Source: an uncultured Bacteroidales bacterium (GTDB lineage: Bacteria > Bacteroidota > Bacteroidia > Bacteroidales > P3). From it: a DNA stretch of 64,000 nt. The stretch spans positions 56,719-120,718 of the forward strand of contig CAJOIV010000003.1 of the NCBI GenBank assembly GCA_905234665.1. The letters are read 5' to 3'. Under the pieces are notes generated by a model. The model ran no database searches and was not told the origin of the DNA. It worked only from the letters and a program-made list of their open reading frames with translations. This document shows, piece by piece, positions 41,647-49,766 of the stretch. A program made the position numbers and the translations under genes. How positions within the stretch are numbered: the first letter of the stretch is position 1; each line of letters starts with the position of its first letter.

Positions 41647-41883
41647 TTATTTCTGGTGCTGCTCAATGTAGTTGACAGCGTCACCAACGGTGACAATCTT
41701 CTCAGCATCCTCGTCGGGAATGGTGATATCGAATTCCTTCTCAAGGTCCATAATTAATTCCACAGTGTCAAGGGAGTCTGCACCCAGGTCATTAGTGAAG
41801 CTGGCTTCCATGGTGACTTCCTTCTCATCAACTCCAAGCTTATCGACGATGATAGCTTTAACTTTGGTTGCAATTTCAGACAT
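41647..41883 (-). CDS. acpP: Acyl carrier protein
   Basis: A 78-residue acidic helical protein. Phosphopantetheine is attached at Ser37 in [10 protein letters not shown]. First gene of acpP-fabF-rnc. A weak -7 box (complement TTTCTTTG, 41915-41922) lies 31 bp upstream. Confidence 0.98.
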   Translation of the reverse strand: MSEIATKVKAIIVDKLGVDEKEVTMEASFTNDLGADSLDTVELIMDLEKEFDITIPDEDAEKIVTVGDAVNYIEQHQK

Positions 41884-42203
41884 GTTTGTATAATTTTATG
41901 AGGTTAACAGGGTGCAAAGAAACGAAAAAAAAACCATATACACACCAATTTCGGCTATTTTTATTTCCCCTGCGACAGAGTCGACATTGACTATCAGGGA
42001 GATAATCTCCCATTTTTTTGGCCTTTCCAGCCGTCCCGTCCCTTCCGAAACAGCCTTTTTTTGTCTCCCTGAGGGGCCGGATTTATTAAAATGACCACCT
42101 TCCGCGAGGGGGCAAATGTTAAATCTTCGGGAAATACAACAATTAGAGACTTTTAGCGTTATTAGGGGAAACAGACATCATCCACTTATAAAAGGAATAG
42201 AGA
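41884..42203. other. Gap between divergent acpP and purN
   Basis: 320 bp, AT-rich, with no credible gene. It holds the weak acpP -7 box at 41915-41922. No convincing TAnnTTTG box is seen for purN, and no structured RNA is evident. Confidence 0.5.
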
Positions 42204-42773
42204 ATGACTAAGTTAGCGATTTTTGCCTCGGGCAACGGGACCAATGCCCAGCGCATCAGCGAGTATTTTGCCCACCACGACAAGGTCCAGGTGGCCTGCA
42301 TCGTCTACAACCGCAAGGATGCCTTCGTGGCCGAGAGGGCCCGGCGCCTGGGGGTCCCGGCGCAGTATTTCGGGCGCAAGGACTTCTACGAGAACGGTCG
42401 CGTGCTCGACTACCTCCGCAGCCAGGGCATCGACTGGGTGATTCTGGCGGGCTTCCTCTGGCTGGTGCCGCAGGACATCCTCGACGCCTTCCCCGGCCGC
42501 GTCATCAATATCCACCCCGCACTGCTGCCCAAATACGGAGGCAAAGGCATGTTCGGCGAGCACGTCCACGAGGCCGTCATCGCCCACCACGAGACCGAGA
42601 GCGGCATCACCATCCATATCGTCGACCAGCACTACGACCGCGGCACCACACTCTTCCAGGCCAAATGCAGTCTCACCGCCGAGGACACCCCCGAGACCCT
42701 CGCCGCCAAAATCCACGAACTGGAACAGAAGCACTTCCCTGTCGTCATCGAACAAACCGTCCTCGCCCAATAA
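42204..42773 (+). CDS. purN: Phosphoribosylglycinamide formyltransferase
   Basis: A 189-residue folate-dependent enzyme of purine synthesis that formylates GAR. It shows the N-terminal phosphate-binding FASGNGTNAQ (Asn11-Gly-Thr), the catalytic NIHPALLPKYGGKGM and HIVDQHYDRGTTLFQ with the catalytic Asp. The stop TAA is part of the heptamer array at 42767-42794. It is followed after 27 bp by a glycosyltransferase. Confidence 0.97.
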   Translation: MTKLAIFASGNGTNAQRISEYFAHHDKVQVACIVYNRKDAFVAERARRLGVPAQYFGRKDFYENGRVLDYLRSQGIDWVILAGFLWLVPQDILDAFPGRVINIHPALLPKYGGKGMFGEHVHEAVIAHHETESGITIHIVDQHYDRGTTLFQAKCSLTAEDTPETLAAKIHELEQKHFPVVIEQTVLAQ

Positions 42774-42794
42774 CCAATAACCTATAACCAATAA
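42767..42794. repeat. Heptamer array CCAATAA/CCTATAA x4
   Basis: Units CCAATAA, CCAATAA, CCTATAA and CCAATAA run from the purN stop codon to 6 bp before the next ATG. The same motif recurs at the next joint (43925-43945). Confidence 0.8.
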
Positions 42795-42800
42795 CCTTTC

Positions 42801-43931
42801 ATGCGCATCGCTGTCAACACCCGACTGCTGCTTCCCGGCAAACTCGACGGTATCGGCTGGTTCACTGCCGAGACCCTCCGCCGCATCGTCAAGGCCCACC
42901 CCGAGCACGACTTCTTCTTCCTCTTCGACCGCAAGCCCGACCCGCAGTTCCTCTATGCCCCCAACGTCCGTCCCGTGGTGCTCTGTCCGCAGGCACGCCA
43001 TCCCGTCCTGTGGTACATGTTCTTCCAATGGAGTGTGCGTTGGGCATTGAAGAGGTACAAGATCGACCTCTTCCTCTCGCCCGACGGCTACACGGCCCTC
43101 GACACCCGCGTGCCCACCCTCACCGTCATCCACGACATCAACTTCGAGCACTCCCCCGACAATCTCCGCCCCTCCCACCAGCGCTACATGACTTGCTTCT
43201 CTCCCCAGTTCGCGCGCTACAGCACACGCATCGCCACGGTCTCCGAGTTCTCCAAACGCGACATCGCCGAGACCTACCACCTCCCGCCGGAGAAAATCGA
43301 CGTGGTCTACGACGGCGCCCATGCCGACTACCGTCCCCTCTCTCTTGAAGAACAAGCGCGCACGCGCGAACATTATACACAAGGGCACCCCTACTTCCTT
43401 TTCGTCAGCACCATCATCAAGCGCAAGAACCTCGCCACCCTCTTGCGTGCCTTCGACCGTTTCAGGGAGTCCGACACCCGGGACATGCGCCTCGTCGTCG
43501 TGGGGCACCGCGTCTGGTGGCAGGACGAGCTGAAGGCCGCCTACGACACCATGCGCCACCAGGAGGATGTCCTCTTCGTCGGCCGCGCCGACAGTGGCGA
43601 GCTGGCCCGCCTCATGGGCTCTGCCACGGCCTTGGCCTACCCCTCCCTCTTCGAGGGTTTCGGCATCCCCATCCTCGAAGCTTTCCATTCCGAGATTCCA
43701 GTGGTCACCTCCAATTGCACCTCCATGCCCGAGGTGGCGGGCGACGCCGCCCTGCTGGTCGAACCCACCGATGCTGATGCCCTCGCCAATGCCCTCTCAC
43801 GTCTGGCCACCGACGACACCCTCCGCCAGCAGCTGGTGGCCCGCGGCCGCGAGCAGCGCGAGCACTTCAGCTGGGACATCACCGCCGACCTCCTCTGGCA
43901 AAGCATGATGAAAACCGTCAACCCCCAATAA
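42801..43931 (+). CDS. Glycosyltransferase family 4 (GT-B) protein
   Basis: 376 residues. The C-terminal Rossmann domain shows VSTIIKRKNLATLL and the EGFGIPILE (E-x7-E) motif that binds nucleotide-sugar phosphates, with STSMPEVAG-like NCTSMPEVAGDAALLVEP after it. It has no signal or helix anchor. Such enzymes add mannose, glucose or related sugars to lipid-linked or cell-surface glycans. The link to purN looks like simple operon neighbourhood. The stop codon lies in the heptamer array at 43925. Confidence 0.92.
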   Translation: MRIAVNTRLLLPGKLDGIGWFTAETLRRIVKAHPEHDFFFLFDRKPDPQFLYAPNVRPVVLCPQARHPVLWYMFFQWSVRWALKRYKIDLFLSPDGYTALDTRVPTLTVIHDINFEHSPDNLRPSHQRYMTCFSPQFARYSTRIATVSEFSKRDIAETYHLPPEKIDVVYDGAHADYRPLSLEEQARTREHYTQGHPYFLFVSTIIKRKNLATLLRAFDRFRESDTRDMRLVVVGHRVWWQDELKAAYDTMRHQEDVLFVGRADSGELARLMGSATALAYPSLFEGFGIPILEAFHSEIPVVTSNCTSMPEVAGDAALLVEPTDADALANALSRLATDDTLRQQLVARGREQREHFSWDITADLLWQSMMKTVNPQ

Positions 43932-43945
43932 CCTATAACCCCTTG
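43925..43945. repeat. Heptamer array CCAATAA-CCTATAA-CCCCTTG
   Basis: Three units cover the GT4 stop codon and end with the TTG start of the OmpA gene. Confidence 0.65.
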
Positions 43946-45133
43946 AACCGCCCCCCGCTCCTCCTGCTTGTTGCGTTATTAACGCAACTCCCCTTCCTCC
44001 CCCCTCTGCGTGCGCAGGAGGCCGACACCTCCGTCCATCCCAACCTCGTCTACAACGGCTCGTTCGAGGACTACCGCAGCTGTCCCCGCAAGGTCGACGC
44101 CGTCGGCATCCTCACCCTCGTCGAAGGCTGGTACCAGCCCACGCTGGGCAGCGCCGACTACTTCCATCTCTGCGGCACGCGCGAATGCGGCGTGCCAAAG
44201 AACAAACTGGGATTCCAGCCTCCCCACAGCGGCGACGCCTACTGCGGCATCTACTGCAGCAAGGACGACTACCGCGAATACCTCCAGACCCGTCTCCTGC
44301 GCCGCCTGCACCAGGGCGACAGCATCGTGGTGTCGTTCTACGTCAGCCTCTCCGAGGAGTCGACAGGTGCCGTGGCCACCCTCGGGGCCCTCTTCACCCC
44401 CGACCGCATCGCCGACACCACGCGCTCCCTCTTCCTCGACAGGCGGCACACGCGGCTGGGAACCAATGTCGTGCAGACCGTCTCGTATCCTTACACCCCG
44501 CAGGTCTATAACTCCCCCGCCCGGCCCCTCGACGATACCCGCCAGTGGCAGCAGGTCTCGGGCCTCTTCGTGGCCCGGGGCGGCGAACAGTATATCACCC
44601 TCGGCAACTTCTTCCCCCTGGAGCGGTCGGGCTATACCGAGCCCGATTCCCTCACCCTCCTCCTCCCGGGAGCCTACTACTATATCGACGATGTCACCGT
44701 CCGCTGCCTCAACTGCTCCCAGCCCGAGGCCGACGACCTCAGCCCCGACTCGGCCTACCTCACCCCCGCGCAGCCCGCCCTCGCCGTCGGCGGGACATTC
44801 GTCCTGAAGGATATCTTCTTCGAGTTCGACAAGAGCACCCTCCTCCAGCAGTCCTTCTTCGAGCTCCTGCGCCTCAAGACTCTCCTCGACGCCCACCCCT
44901 CCATGCGGGTCGAGATTCGCGGCCACACTGACGACCGCGGCTCCACCGCCTACAACCTGCGCCTCTCCGAGAGCCGTGCCCAGGCCGTCGCCGACTACCT
45001 CATTGGCAAAGGCATCGACCCCAAGCGCCTCCAGTACAAGGGCTACGGCAAGAGCCTCCCCGTCGATACCAACGACACCGACGAAGGCCGTGCCAACAAC
45101 CGCCGCGTCGAGTTCAAAATCCTCGGCATCTAA
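43943..45133 (+). CDS. OmpA-family outer-membrane protein
   Basis: 396 residues. The frame begins at TTG 43943; no ATG lies near the signal peptide (LLLLVALLTQLPFLPPLRAQ). Residues 30-260 form a carbohydrate-binding-like beta sandwich (NLVYNGSFEDYRSCP). The C-terminal 110 residues are an OmpA/MotB peptidoglycan-binding domain (DIFFEFDKSTLL, RGHTDDRGSTAYNLRLSESR). It probably links the outer membrane to peptidoglycan. It ends at a strong terminator. Confidence 0.9.
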   Translation: MNRPPLLLLVALLTQLPFLPPLRAQEADTSVHPNLVYNGSFEDYRSCPRKVDAVGILTLVEGWYQPTLGSADYFHLCGTRECGVPKNKLGFQPPHSGDAYCGIYCSKDDYREYLQTRLLRRLHQGDSIVVSFYVSLSEESTGAVATLGALFTPDRIADTTRSLFLDRRHTRLGTNVVQTVSYPYTPQVYNSPARPLDDTRQWQQVSGLFVARGGEQYITLGNFFPLERSGYTEPDSLTLLLPGAYYYIDDVTVRCLNCSQPEADDLSPDSAYLTPAQPALAVGGTFVLKDIFFEFDKSTLLQQSFFELLRLKTLLDAHPSMRVEIRGHTDDRGSTAYNLRLSESRAQAVADYLIGKGIDPKRLQYKGYGKSLPVDTNDTDEGRANNRRVEFKILGI

Positions 45134-45134
45134 C

Positions 45135-45170
45135 AAAAAGAAAGGCTCTCATGCGAGAGCCTTTCTTTTT
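45135..45170. terminator. Bidirectional rho-independent terminator
   Basis: A perfect 16-bp stem, AAAAAGAAAGGCTCTC with its complement, has a 4-base loop. It has T-runs on both strands and lies between the convergent OmpA and POT genes. Confidence 0.93.
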
Positions 45171-45186
45171 GTATTGTCACAAGGAT

Positions 45187-46872
45187 TTATTTCTGCTCTT
45201 GCGACGTGATGCGCTCCAGCCACTTCAGCATGCCAAACATGACAGTCATGGCGATGACGCAGATGATGGCAAAGACCACCCAGCACATCCACAGCTTGGG
45301 CATGCCGTCGTACAGGTACGGTCCCAAGAGGATAAGCAGGTTGCCCACGGCGGTGGCACTCAGCCACAGGCCCTGGCAGATACCCTGGATATGCTTCGGA
45401 GCAATCTTCGACACGAAGCTCAGGCCCAGCGGGCTGATGAAGAGCTCGGCGACGGTGAGGAAGAAATAGGTGACAATCAGTGCCCACGGGCCGACCTTGA
45501 TGTCAACAGGCACGCTGCCGTGATAGGCATCAGGTGCATTATAACCGGCCACGGCGCTCAAGGCCACGAGGAAGATGTAGGCACAGGCGGCGATGCCCAT
45601 ACCGAAGGCAATCTTCTTCGGCGTGGAGACCTCCTTGCCCTTCCTTACGAACGCGGCGAAGAGCCACATGATGATGGGCGTCAGGATGATGACGAAGAAG
45701 GGGTTGATGCACTGCATAATCTCGGGCGGGATGGCATCGTTCTGGATGAAGTCGCGGGCGAAGAGGGCCAACGACTCACCGTTCTGGTGGAAGGCGAACC
45801 AGAAGAAGACGCAGACACCCAGCACGGCATAGAGACCGGCCATGCGCTGCTTGACCTCCTTGGCCATGGCAGCCTTCTCTTCGGCAGTGTAGGTGACGGC
45901 CTTCTCCTCGGTGGCGGCGGCAGCCTTCTTGACGGGATTGGGCAGGCCTTTCTTGGTGCAGAGGAAGATGGTCAGCGAGATGAGCATGGCAAGCACCGAG
46001 GCGATGAAGGCGAAGTGGACGCCCGTGTTGAAGACGGTGATGTAGCTGTCGCAGAACTGGGTCATGTCGACACCCTGCGTGGCAATCTCGGGCTGCTTGG
46101 CGACGAGTTCGGTGAGGTTGGCGACGGCCTCGGGCTTCATGGCATCGCTGTTGGCGACGAAGTCATGGCACAGCTTCGGCAGGTCGGCATTGTAGACCAG
46201 GTTGTGGGCCTTGAGCCACCAGTTGCGGATGATGGGGGCAATGAAGGGGGCAATGACACCGCCCACGTTGATGAAGACGTAGAAAATCTGGAAGCCGGTG
46301 TCGCGTTTCTCCTTGGCCTTGGCCAGCGCCTCGGGACCTTTCTTGGCCTCCTCGGCCTCGAAGTCGTCGTAGATCTGGCCCACGATGGCCTGCAGGTTGC
46401 CCTTGAAGAGGCCGTTACCGCAGGCGATGATGATCAGGGCCGCCATCGTCAGCACCATGACCCACGAGAAGCCGTGGCCGCTGAAGACGGGAATCGACAG
46501 GATGCAGTAGCCGATGGCCATGACGATAAGGCCCCAGATGATGGTCTTCTTGTAGTTCTGGGTGCGGTCGGCGATGATGCCGCCAGGCAGGCTCAGCACA
46601 TAGATGAGGAAGTAGAACACGGCGAACATGATGCCGGCCGCCTTGTCGGGCACACCGAACTTGGAGCAGATGAAGAGCGTCAGCACGGCATTCATGATGT
46701 AGTAGCCGAAACGCTCGCCCATGTTGCTCAGTGCGGCAGGGATAAGTCCCTTGGGATGTTCCTTCAGTGCCTTGCGCACATAGAAGACAATGAACGGAGT
46801 GACAACAATCAGACCCGCCACAAGCATGAACAGCGGCGTGTTGGCATTCCAAAGTTTAGAAATAAACTCCAT
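45187..46872 (-). CDS. POT-family proton-dependent oligopeptide transporter
   Basis: A 561-residue MFS protein with about 12-14 membrane helices. The POT signature near helix 1-2 is intact (NMGERFGYY, the ExxERFxYY-type proton site). GLFKGNLQAIVGQIY and FYVFINVGGVIAPF are further family motifs. It imports di- and tripeptides with protons. The middle loop (about 315-345) is Lys/Ala-rich. It has its own promoter at 46944-46951. Confidence 0.95.
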   Translation of the reverse strand: MEFISKLWNANTPLFMLVAGLIVVTPFIVFYVRKALKEHPKGLIPAALSNMGERFGYYIMNAVLTLFICSKFGVPDKAAGIMFAVFYFLIYVLSLPGGIIADRTQNYKKTIIWGLIVMAIGYCILSIPVFSGHGFSWVMVLTMAALIIIACGNGLFKGNLQAIVGQIYDDFEAEEAKKGPEALAKAKEKRDTGFQIFYVFINVGGVIAPFIAPIIRNWWLKAHNLVYNADLPKLCHDFVANSDAMKPEAVANLTELVAKQPEIATQGVDMTQFCDSYITVFNTGVHFAFIASVLAMLISLTIFLCTKKGLPNPVKKAAAATEEKAVTYTAEEKAAMAKEVKQRMAGLYAVLGVCVFFWFAFHQNGESLALFARDFIQNDAIPPEIMQCINPFFVIILTPIIMWLFAAFVRKGKEVSTPKKIAFGMGIAACAYIFLVALSAVAGYNAPDAYHGSVPVDIKVGPWALIVTYFFLTVAELFISPLGLSFVSKIAPKHIQGICQGLWLSATAVGNLLILLGPYLYDGMPKLWMCWVVFAIICVIAMTVMFGMLKWLERITSQEQK

Positions 46873-46943
46873 AGCTGATAAATGTTTAGTTAATAATATT
46901 TTGAACTTGTTTTTCCTGCGGTAGGCAATACTCTTTGAGAGTG

Positions 46944-46951
46944 CAAATATA
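46944..46951 (-). promoter_or_regulatory. -7 promoter box for the POT transporter
   Basis: The complement reads TATATTTG. It is divergent from the Sua5 box 21 bp away. Confidence 0.65.
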
Positions 46952-46972
46952 CGAATATTTCTTAATTATTCG

Positions 46973-46980
46973 TATCTTTG
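46973..46980 (+). promoter_or_regulatory. -7 promoter box for sua5
   Basis: TATCTTTG lies 25 bp before the ATG at 47006. Confidence 0.65.
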
Positions 46981-47005
46981 CCGCGATTTTTTATGCTTTT
47001 TCCCG

Positions 47006-47602
47006 ATGGACAATCTCCAATTCTCAACTTTCAACTTTCAACTCTCAACTCTCAACTCCGCCCTCGCGGCCCTGCGGGCCGGACAGACGCTCCTCTATCC
47101 CACCGACACTCTCTGGGGCCTCGGCTGCGACGCCACGCTGCCCGCCGCCGTCGACAAGCTCTATGCCCTCAAGCGGCGCGACCCCGCCAAGGCCATGCTT
47201 GTGTTGGCTTCCGAGGCCATGCTCGCCCCTGGCCTGCCCACTGGGGTCGCCGACCTCCTCCTCCGAAGCCCGCGACCCGTCACCGTGGTCATGCCCGCCT
47301 CTTGGCTTGCCATCCCCGTGGCACACAACCTCCCCGCCGCCGACGGCACCGTCGGCGTGCGCGTTCCACGCATGGACTTCTGCCAAAAACTCCTTGCCGC
47401 CCTCGGGCATCCCATCGTCAGCACCTCCGCCAACCTCTCCGGCGAGCCATCTCCGGCCACCTACGACGACATCTCGCCTTTGCTGCGCGCGCGTGTCGAC
47501 TGCTGCCTTCCCGACAGCCCCGACTATCCCCACGCCCCGGCCCGCGCCTCCCGCATCGTCAAGGTCCTCCCCTCCGGCGAAGTCTCCGTCCTCCGCCCGT
47601 AG
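47006..47602 (+). CDS. L-threonylcarbamoyladenylate synthase (YrdC/Sua5)
   Basis: 198 residues. The enzyme makes threonylcarbamoyl-AMP for the t6A37 tRNA modification. Family marks are LLYPTDTLWGLGCDA, KLYALKRRDPAKAMLVL, the RVPRMDFCQKLL segment and STSANLSGEP. The first 18 residues (NLQFSTFNFQLSTLNS) are not family sequence. They are translated from a seven-unit heptamer array immediately after the start codon. Its length is otherwise the short YrdC form. Confidence 0.93.
   Translation: MDNLQFSTFNFQLSTLNSALAALRAGQTLLYPTDTLWGLGCDATLPAAVDKLYALKRRDPAKAMLVLASEAMLAPGLPTGVADLLLRSPRPVTVVMPASWLAIPVAHNLPAADGTVGVRVPRMDFCQKLLAALGHPIVSTSANLSGEPSPATYDDISPLLRARVDCCLPDSPDYPHAPARASRIVKVLPSGEVSVLRP
47011..47059 (+). 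repeat. Seven-unit heptamer array inside the sua5 start region
   Basis: Units are CAATCTC, CAATTCT, CAACTTT (x2), CAACTCT (x2) and CAACTCC. The array begins two bases after the ATG, so each gain or loss of a unit changes the reading frame. Confidence 0.85.
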
Positions 47603-47685
47603 GCGGCCCCAATCTCCTTGCCTGCGGGGGCAAATCTCCTTGCCCTGCGGGCAGGAGCCCCCCACCGCGCAGCGAGCAGGCCCAA

Positions 47686-49761
47686 CTACTTCACCACGAG
47701 GCGTTGGGTTGCCGAGGCTTGCGGTGTGATGAGGGTGACGAAGTAGGTGCCGGCGGGGAGGCGCGAGAGGTCGAGGTCGACGGCGGTCTGCACCGGGGGG
47801 ATGACTTTGTACATCACCTCGTGGCCTGCCGCGTCGCGGACGGTCAGAGAGCATGTTCCTGGCTCTCCCCCTAAGTTAGGGGGAGTACCCCGGAGGGGGG
47901 AGGGAGTGTGTATGCTCACCCGCACCGTCCCCGTCGTGGGGTTGGGGCTGAGGGTGAAGGGACATTCGCCACCGTCGGTATTCACGGGCGGTATTGCTAC
48001 TGGGGTGGGGTGGACGTAGGGGCGCAGGAAGGCGGTGTCGACATAGCGGGCGACGTAGCCGTTGCTGTGCAGGCGGTAGAAGGAGGTGTCGCCGAAGGTG
48101 ATTTCGCCGTTGAACATTCCGCAGAGGTAGAGACTGCTGTCGGAGAAGAGAGCTCCCTTTTCTCTATTGTCCGGATTAGGGGCATGGAGGTTAATAAATG
48201 TCAATTGATGGCCGTCATAGTCCCATAGTGCGACCCCTCTTCCCCTGTAGGGAGATTCTGGTACACGGATGGTGTCGCCGGCAAAAACGATATTTCCGAG
48301 AAATTTGACTTGCCTGGCCACACGGTTGTTGCCTACAGCTATTTTGGCGCCGCCATCGGCTGAGGATGATGGCCAAGATCCATTGTCACGAGAAGAACTG
48401 CTTTTCCCATAAGATATCAGGCTTCCGTCACCTTTATTGAGTCGTAGTAGTAACGTCCCTTGGTTGATATCGGTTAAGGGTTCCCCGTCAAAACGATAGT
48501 TTGAGTCGATAGACCCATGCCCGCCTGCAACAAAAAGAGAGCTGTCTTTAACCACGCAATGGTCGAATCCGGAAGCCAATCCTCCGTCGAGTTGTTTGGC
48601 GTAGATTGGTTGTAACTGGGGTGTGTATTTTATGATGAAACCGGTTTCCATACCACTCAGGTGCAGCGAAAAACCCTGTACGCTGTCTATCGGCACTATC
48701 GTGTCGAGCGTGTTGTAGACAGTGATACATCCCACTGCATAGAGATTTCCTTCAGAGTCGCTAGTTATGTGCATTATCTTGCTGTCTTTTATGCCCCTGT
48801 CTATACCCCACGTCCTGGGGCTGTCAAGGCGCGACTGCATCAGGTAGCGCACCTCCAGGAGAGTGTCGAAATGGGGCGAGAACTTCAGCAGCTTGGCGTT
48901 GGTCAGGATGGGCCGGTTTTCGGGATAGTAGAAGAGTGACCGCGTGCCGTCAATCATGATGCGCACGGCACCGACGCCCCCGTTCTCGACGGAGTACATC
49001 TCGCTTTGCCAAGGGACATTGCAAGTGTCGCATGGTATTGTGCGGTACCCTTTCTCGGTGCCACAGCCCATCCCCAGTATGATGTTTCCCTCGTGGTCGA
49101 TGCAAAATGACTCTGCCCCGAGACCTAGGGGGGCGACAATAGAACTGGGAGTTGATCCCGACACTATGGGTACCCCCAAAGTGTCCAGATATCCCACATT
49201 GAGGAAATGCTGCTCCTTCAGATGTCCGTCCAGGTCGAGAATGACAAGTGCAGTGCCGCCGTTGGAGCTGATGCTGTCCGTCGGGACAAACCAGTTGGGG
49301 AATTGGACAAGGCTGTCCAGCCAGTATGCCGGATGGTAGACATCCCAAGGCCTGGGATAACTGACAAAGCACGCCACAGCACTGTCTCCCACCACCTGTA
49401 TGTACCCCCTACTGATATGACCCTCCCAGTGGCTGATGGCCTTGTGCCACATCATCTCCCCTTGGGGCGACATCTTGACGATGCAGAGGCTCATGTGGTT
49501 GTGGCTTGGGTTGTAGTGGTTGACTTCGTAAAGCAGTTCCTCCCCGTTGATTTCCGCCCCCCGCACACAGCGGCCTATGAAGTATATGTTCCCCTTCGAG
49601 TCGGCATCCATTTCGAGCACCATGTTGTCCTCGTCTGGACTCCCCGTCCCCGAACCGAACGTGGACTGGTAGGTTCTCACCCAGTCGAAATACTGCGCCC
49701 GCAACGGGGTGGCGGCAAGCGTCAGCACCGCCAACAGAATGATTGTCCGTGTTCTCTTCAT
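47686..49761 (-). CDS. T9SS-secreted beta-propeller-like protein
   Basis: 691 residues. The signal peptide has the segment LTLAATPLRAQ, identical to that of the next gene. The body has repeated short strands with aspartates (VLEMDADSKGNIYFIGRC, HITSDSEGNLYAVGC) suggesting a propeller. The C-terminal sorting domain is FTLSPNPTTGTVRVSI ... GTYFVTLITPQASATQRLVVK. A translated palindromic element (copy B) splits the sorting domain as TPSPLRGTPPNLGGEPGT. Surface attached, role unknown. It follows the 1762-residue gene by 5 bp. Confidence 0.85.
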   Translation of the reverse strand: MKRTRTIILLAVLTLAATPLRAQYFDWVRTYQSTFGSGTGSPDEDNMVLEMDADSKGNIYFIGRCVRGAEINGEELLYEVNHYNPSHNHMSLCIVKMSPQGEMMWHKAISHWEGHISRGYIQVVGDSAVACFVSYPRPWDVYHPAYWLDSLVQFPNWFVPTDSISSNGGTALVILDLDGHLKEQHFLNVGYLDTLGVPIVSGSTPSSIVAPLGLGAESFCIDHEGNIILGMGCGTEKGYRTIPCDTCNVPWQSEMYSVENGGVGAVRIMIDGTRSLFYYPENRPILTNAKLLKFSPHFDTLLEVRYLMQSRLDSPRTWGIDRGIKDSKIMHITSDSEGNLYAVGCITVYNTLDTIVPIDSVQGFSLHLSGMETGFIIKYTPQLQPIYAKQLDGGLASGFDHCVVKDSSLFVAGGHGSIDSNYRFDGEPLTDINQGTLLLRLNKGDGSLISYGKSSSSRDNGSWPSSSADGGAKIAVGNNRVARQVKFLGNIVFAGDTIRVPESPYRGRGVALWDYDGHQLTFINLHAPNPDNREKGALFSDSSLYLCGMFNGEITFGDTSFYRLHSNGYVARYVDTAFLRPYVHPTPVAIPPVNTDGGECPFTLSPNPTTGTVRVSIHTPSPLRGTPPNLGGEPGTCSLTVRDAAGHEVMYKVIPPVQTAVDLDLSRLPAGTYFVTLITPQASATQRLVVK
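47863..47914 (-). repeat. Double-hairpin palindromic element, copy B (in the 691-residue T9SS gene)
   Basis: The complement has CACACTCCCTCC, hairpin CCCCTCCGGGGT and TCCCCCTAACTTAGGGGGAG. It is in frame within the sorting domain. Confidence 0.85.
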
Positions 49762-49766
49762 GGTTG

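Noticed and set aside
45151..46878. 575-codon plus-strand open frame
   Set aside because: Antisense to the POT transporter; hydrophilic His/Asp/Gly-rich shadow.
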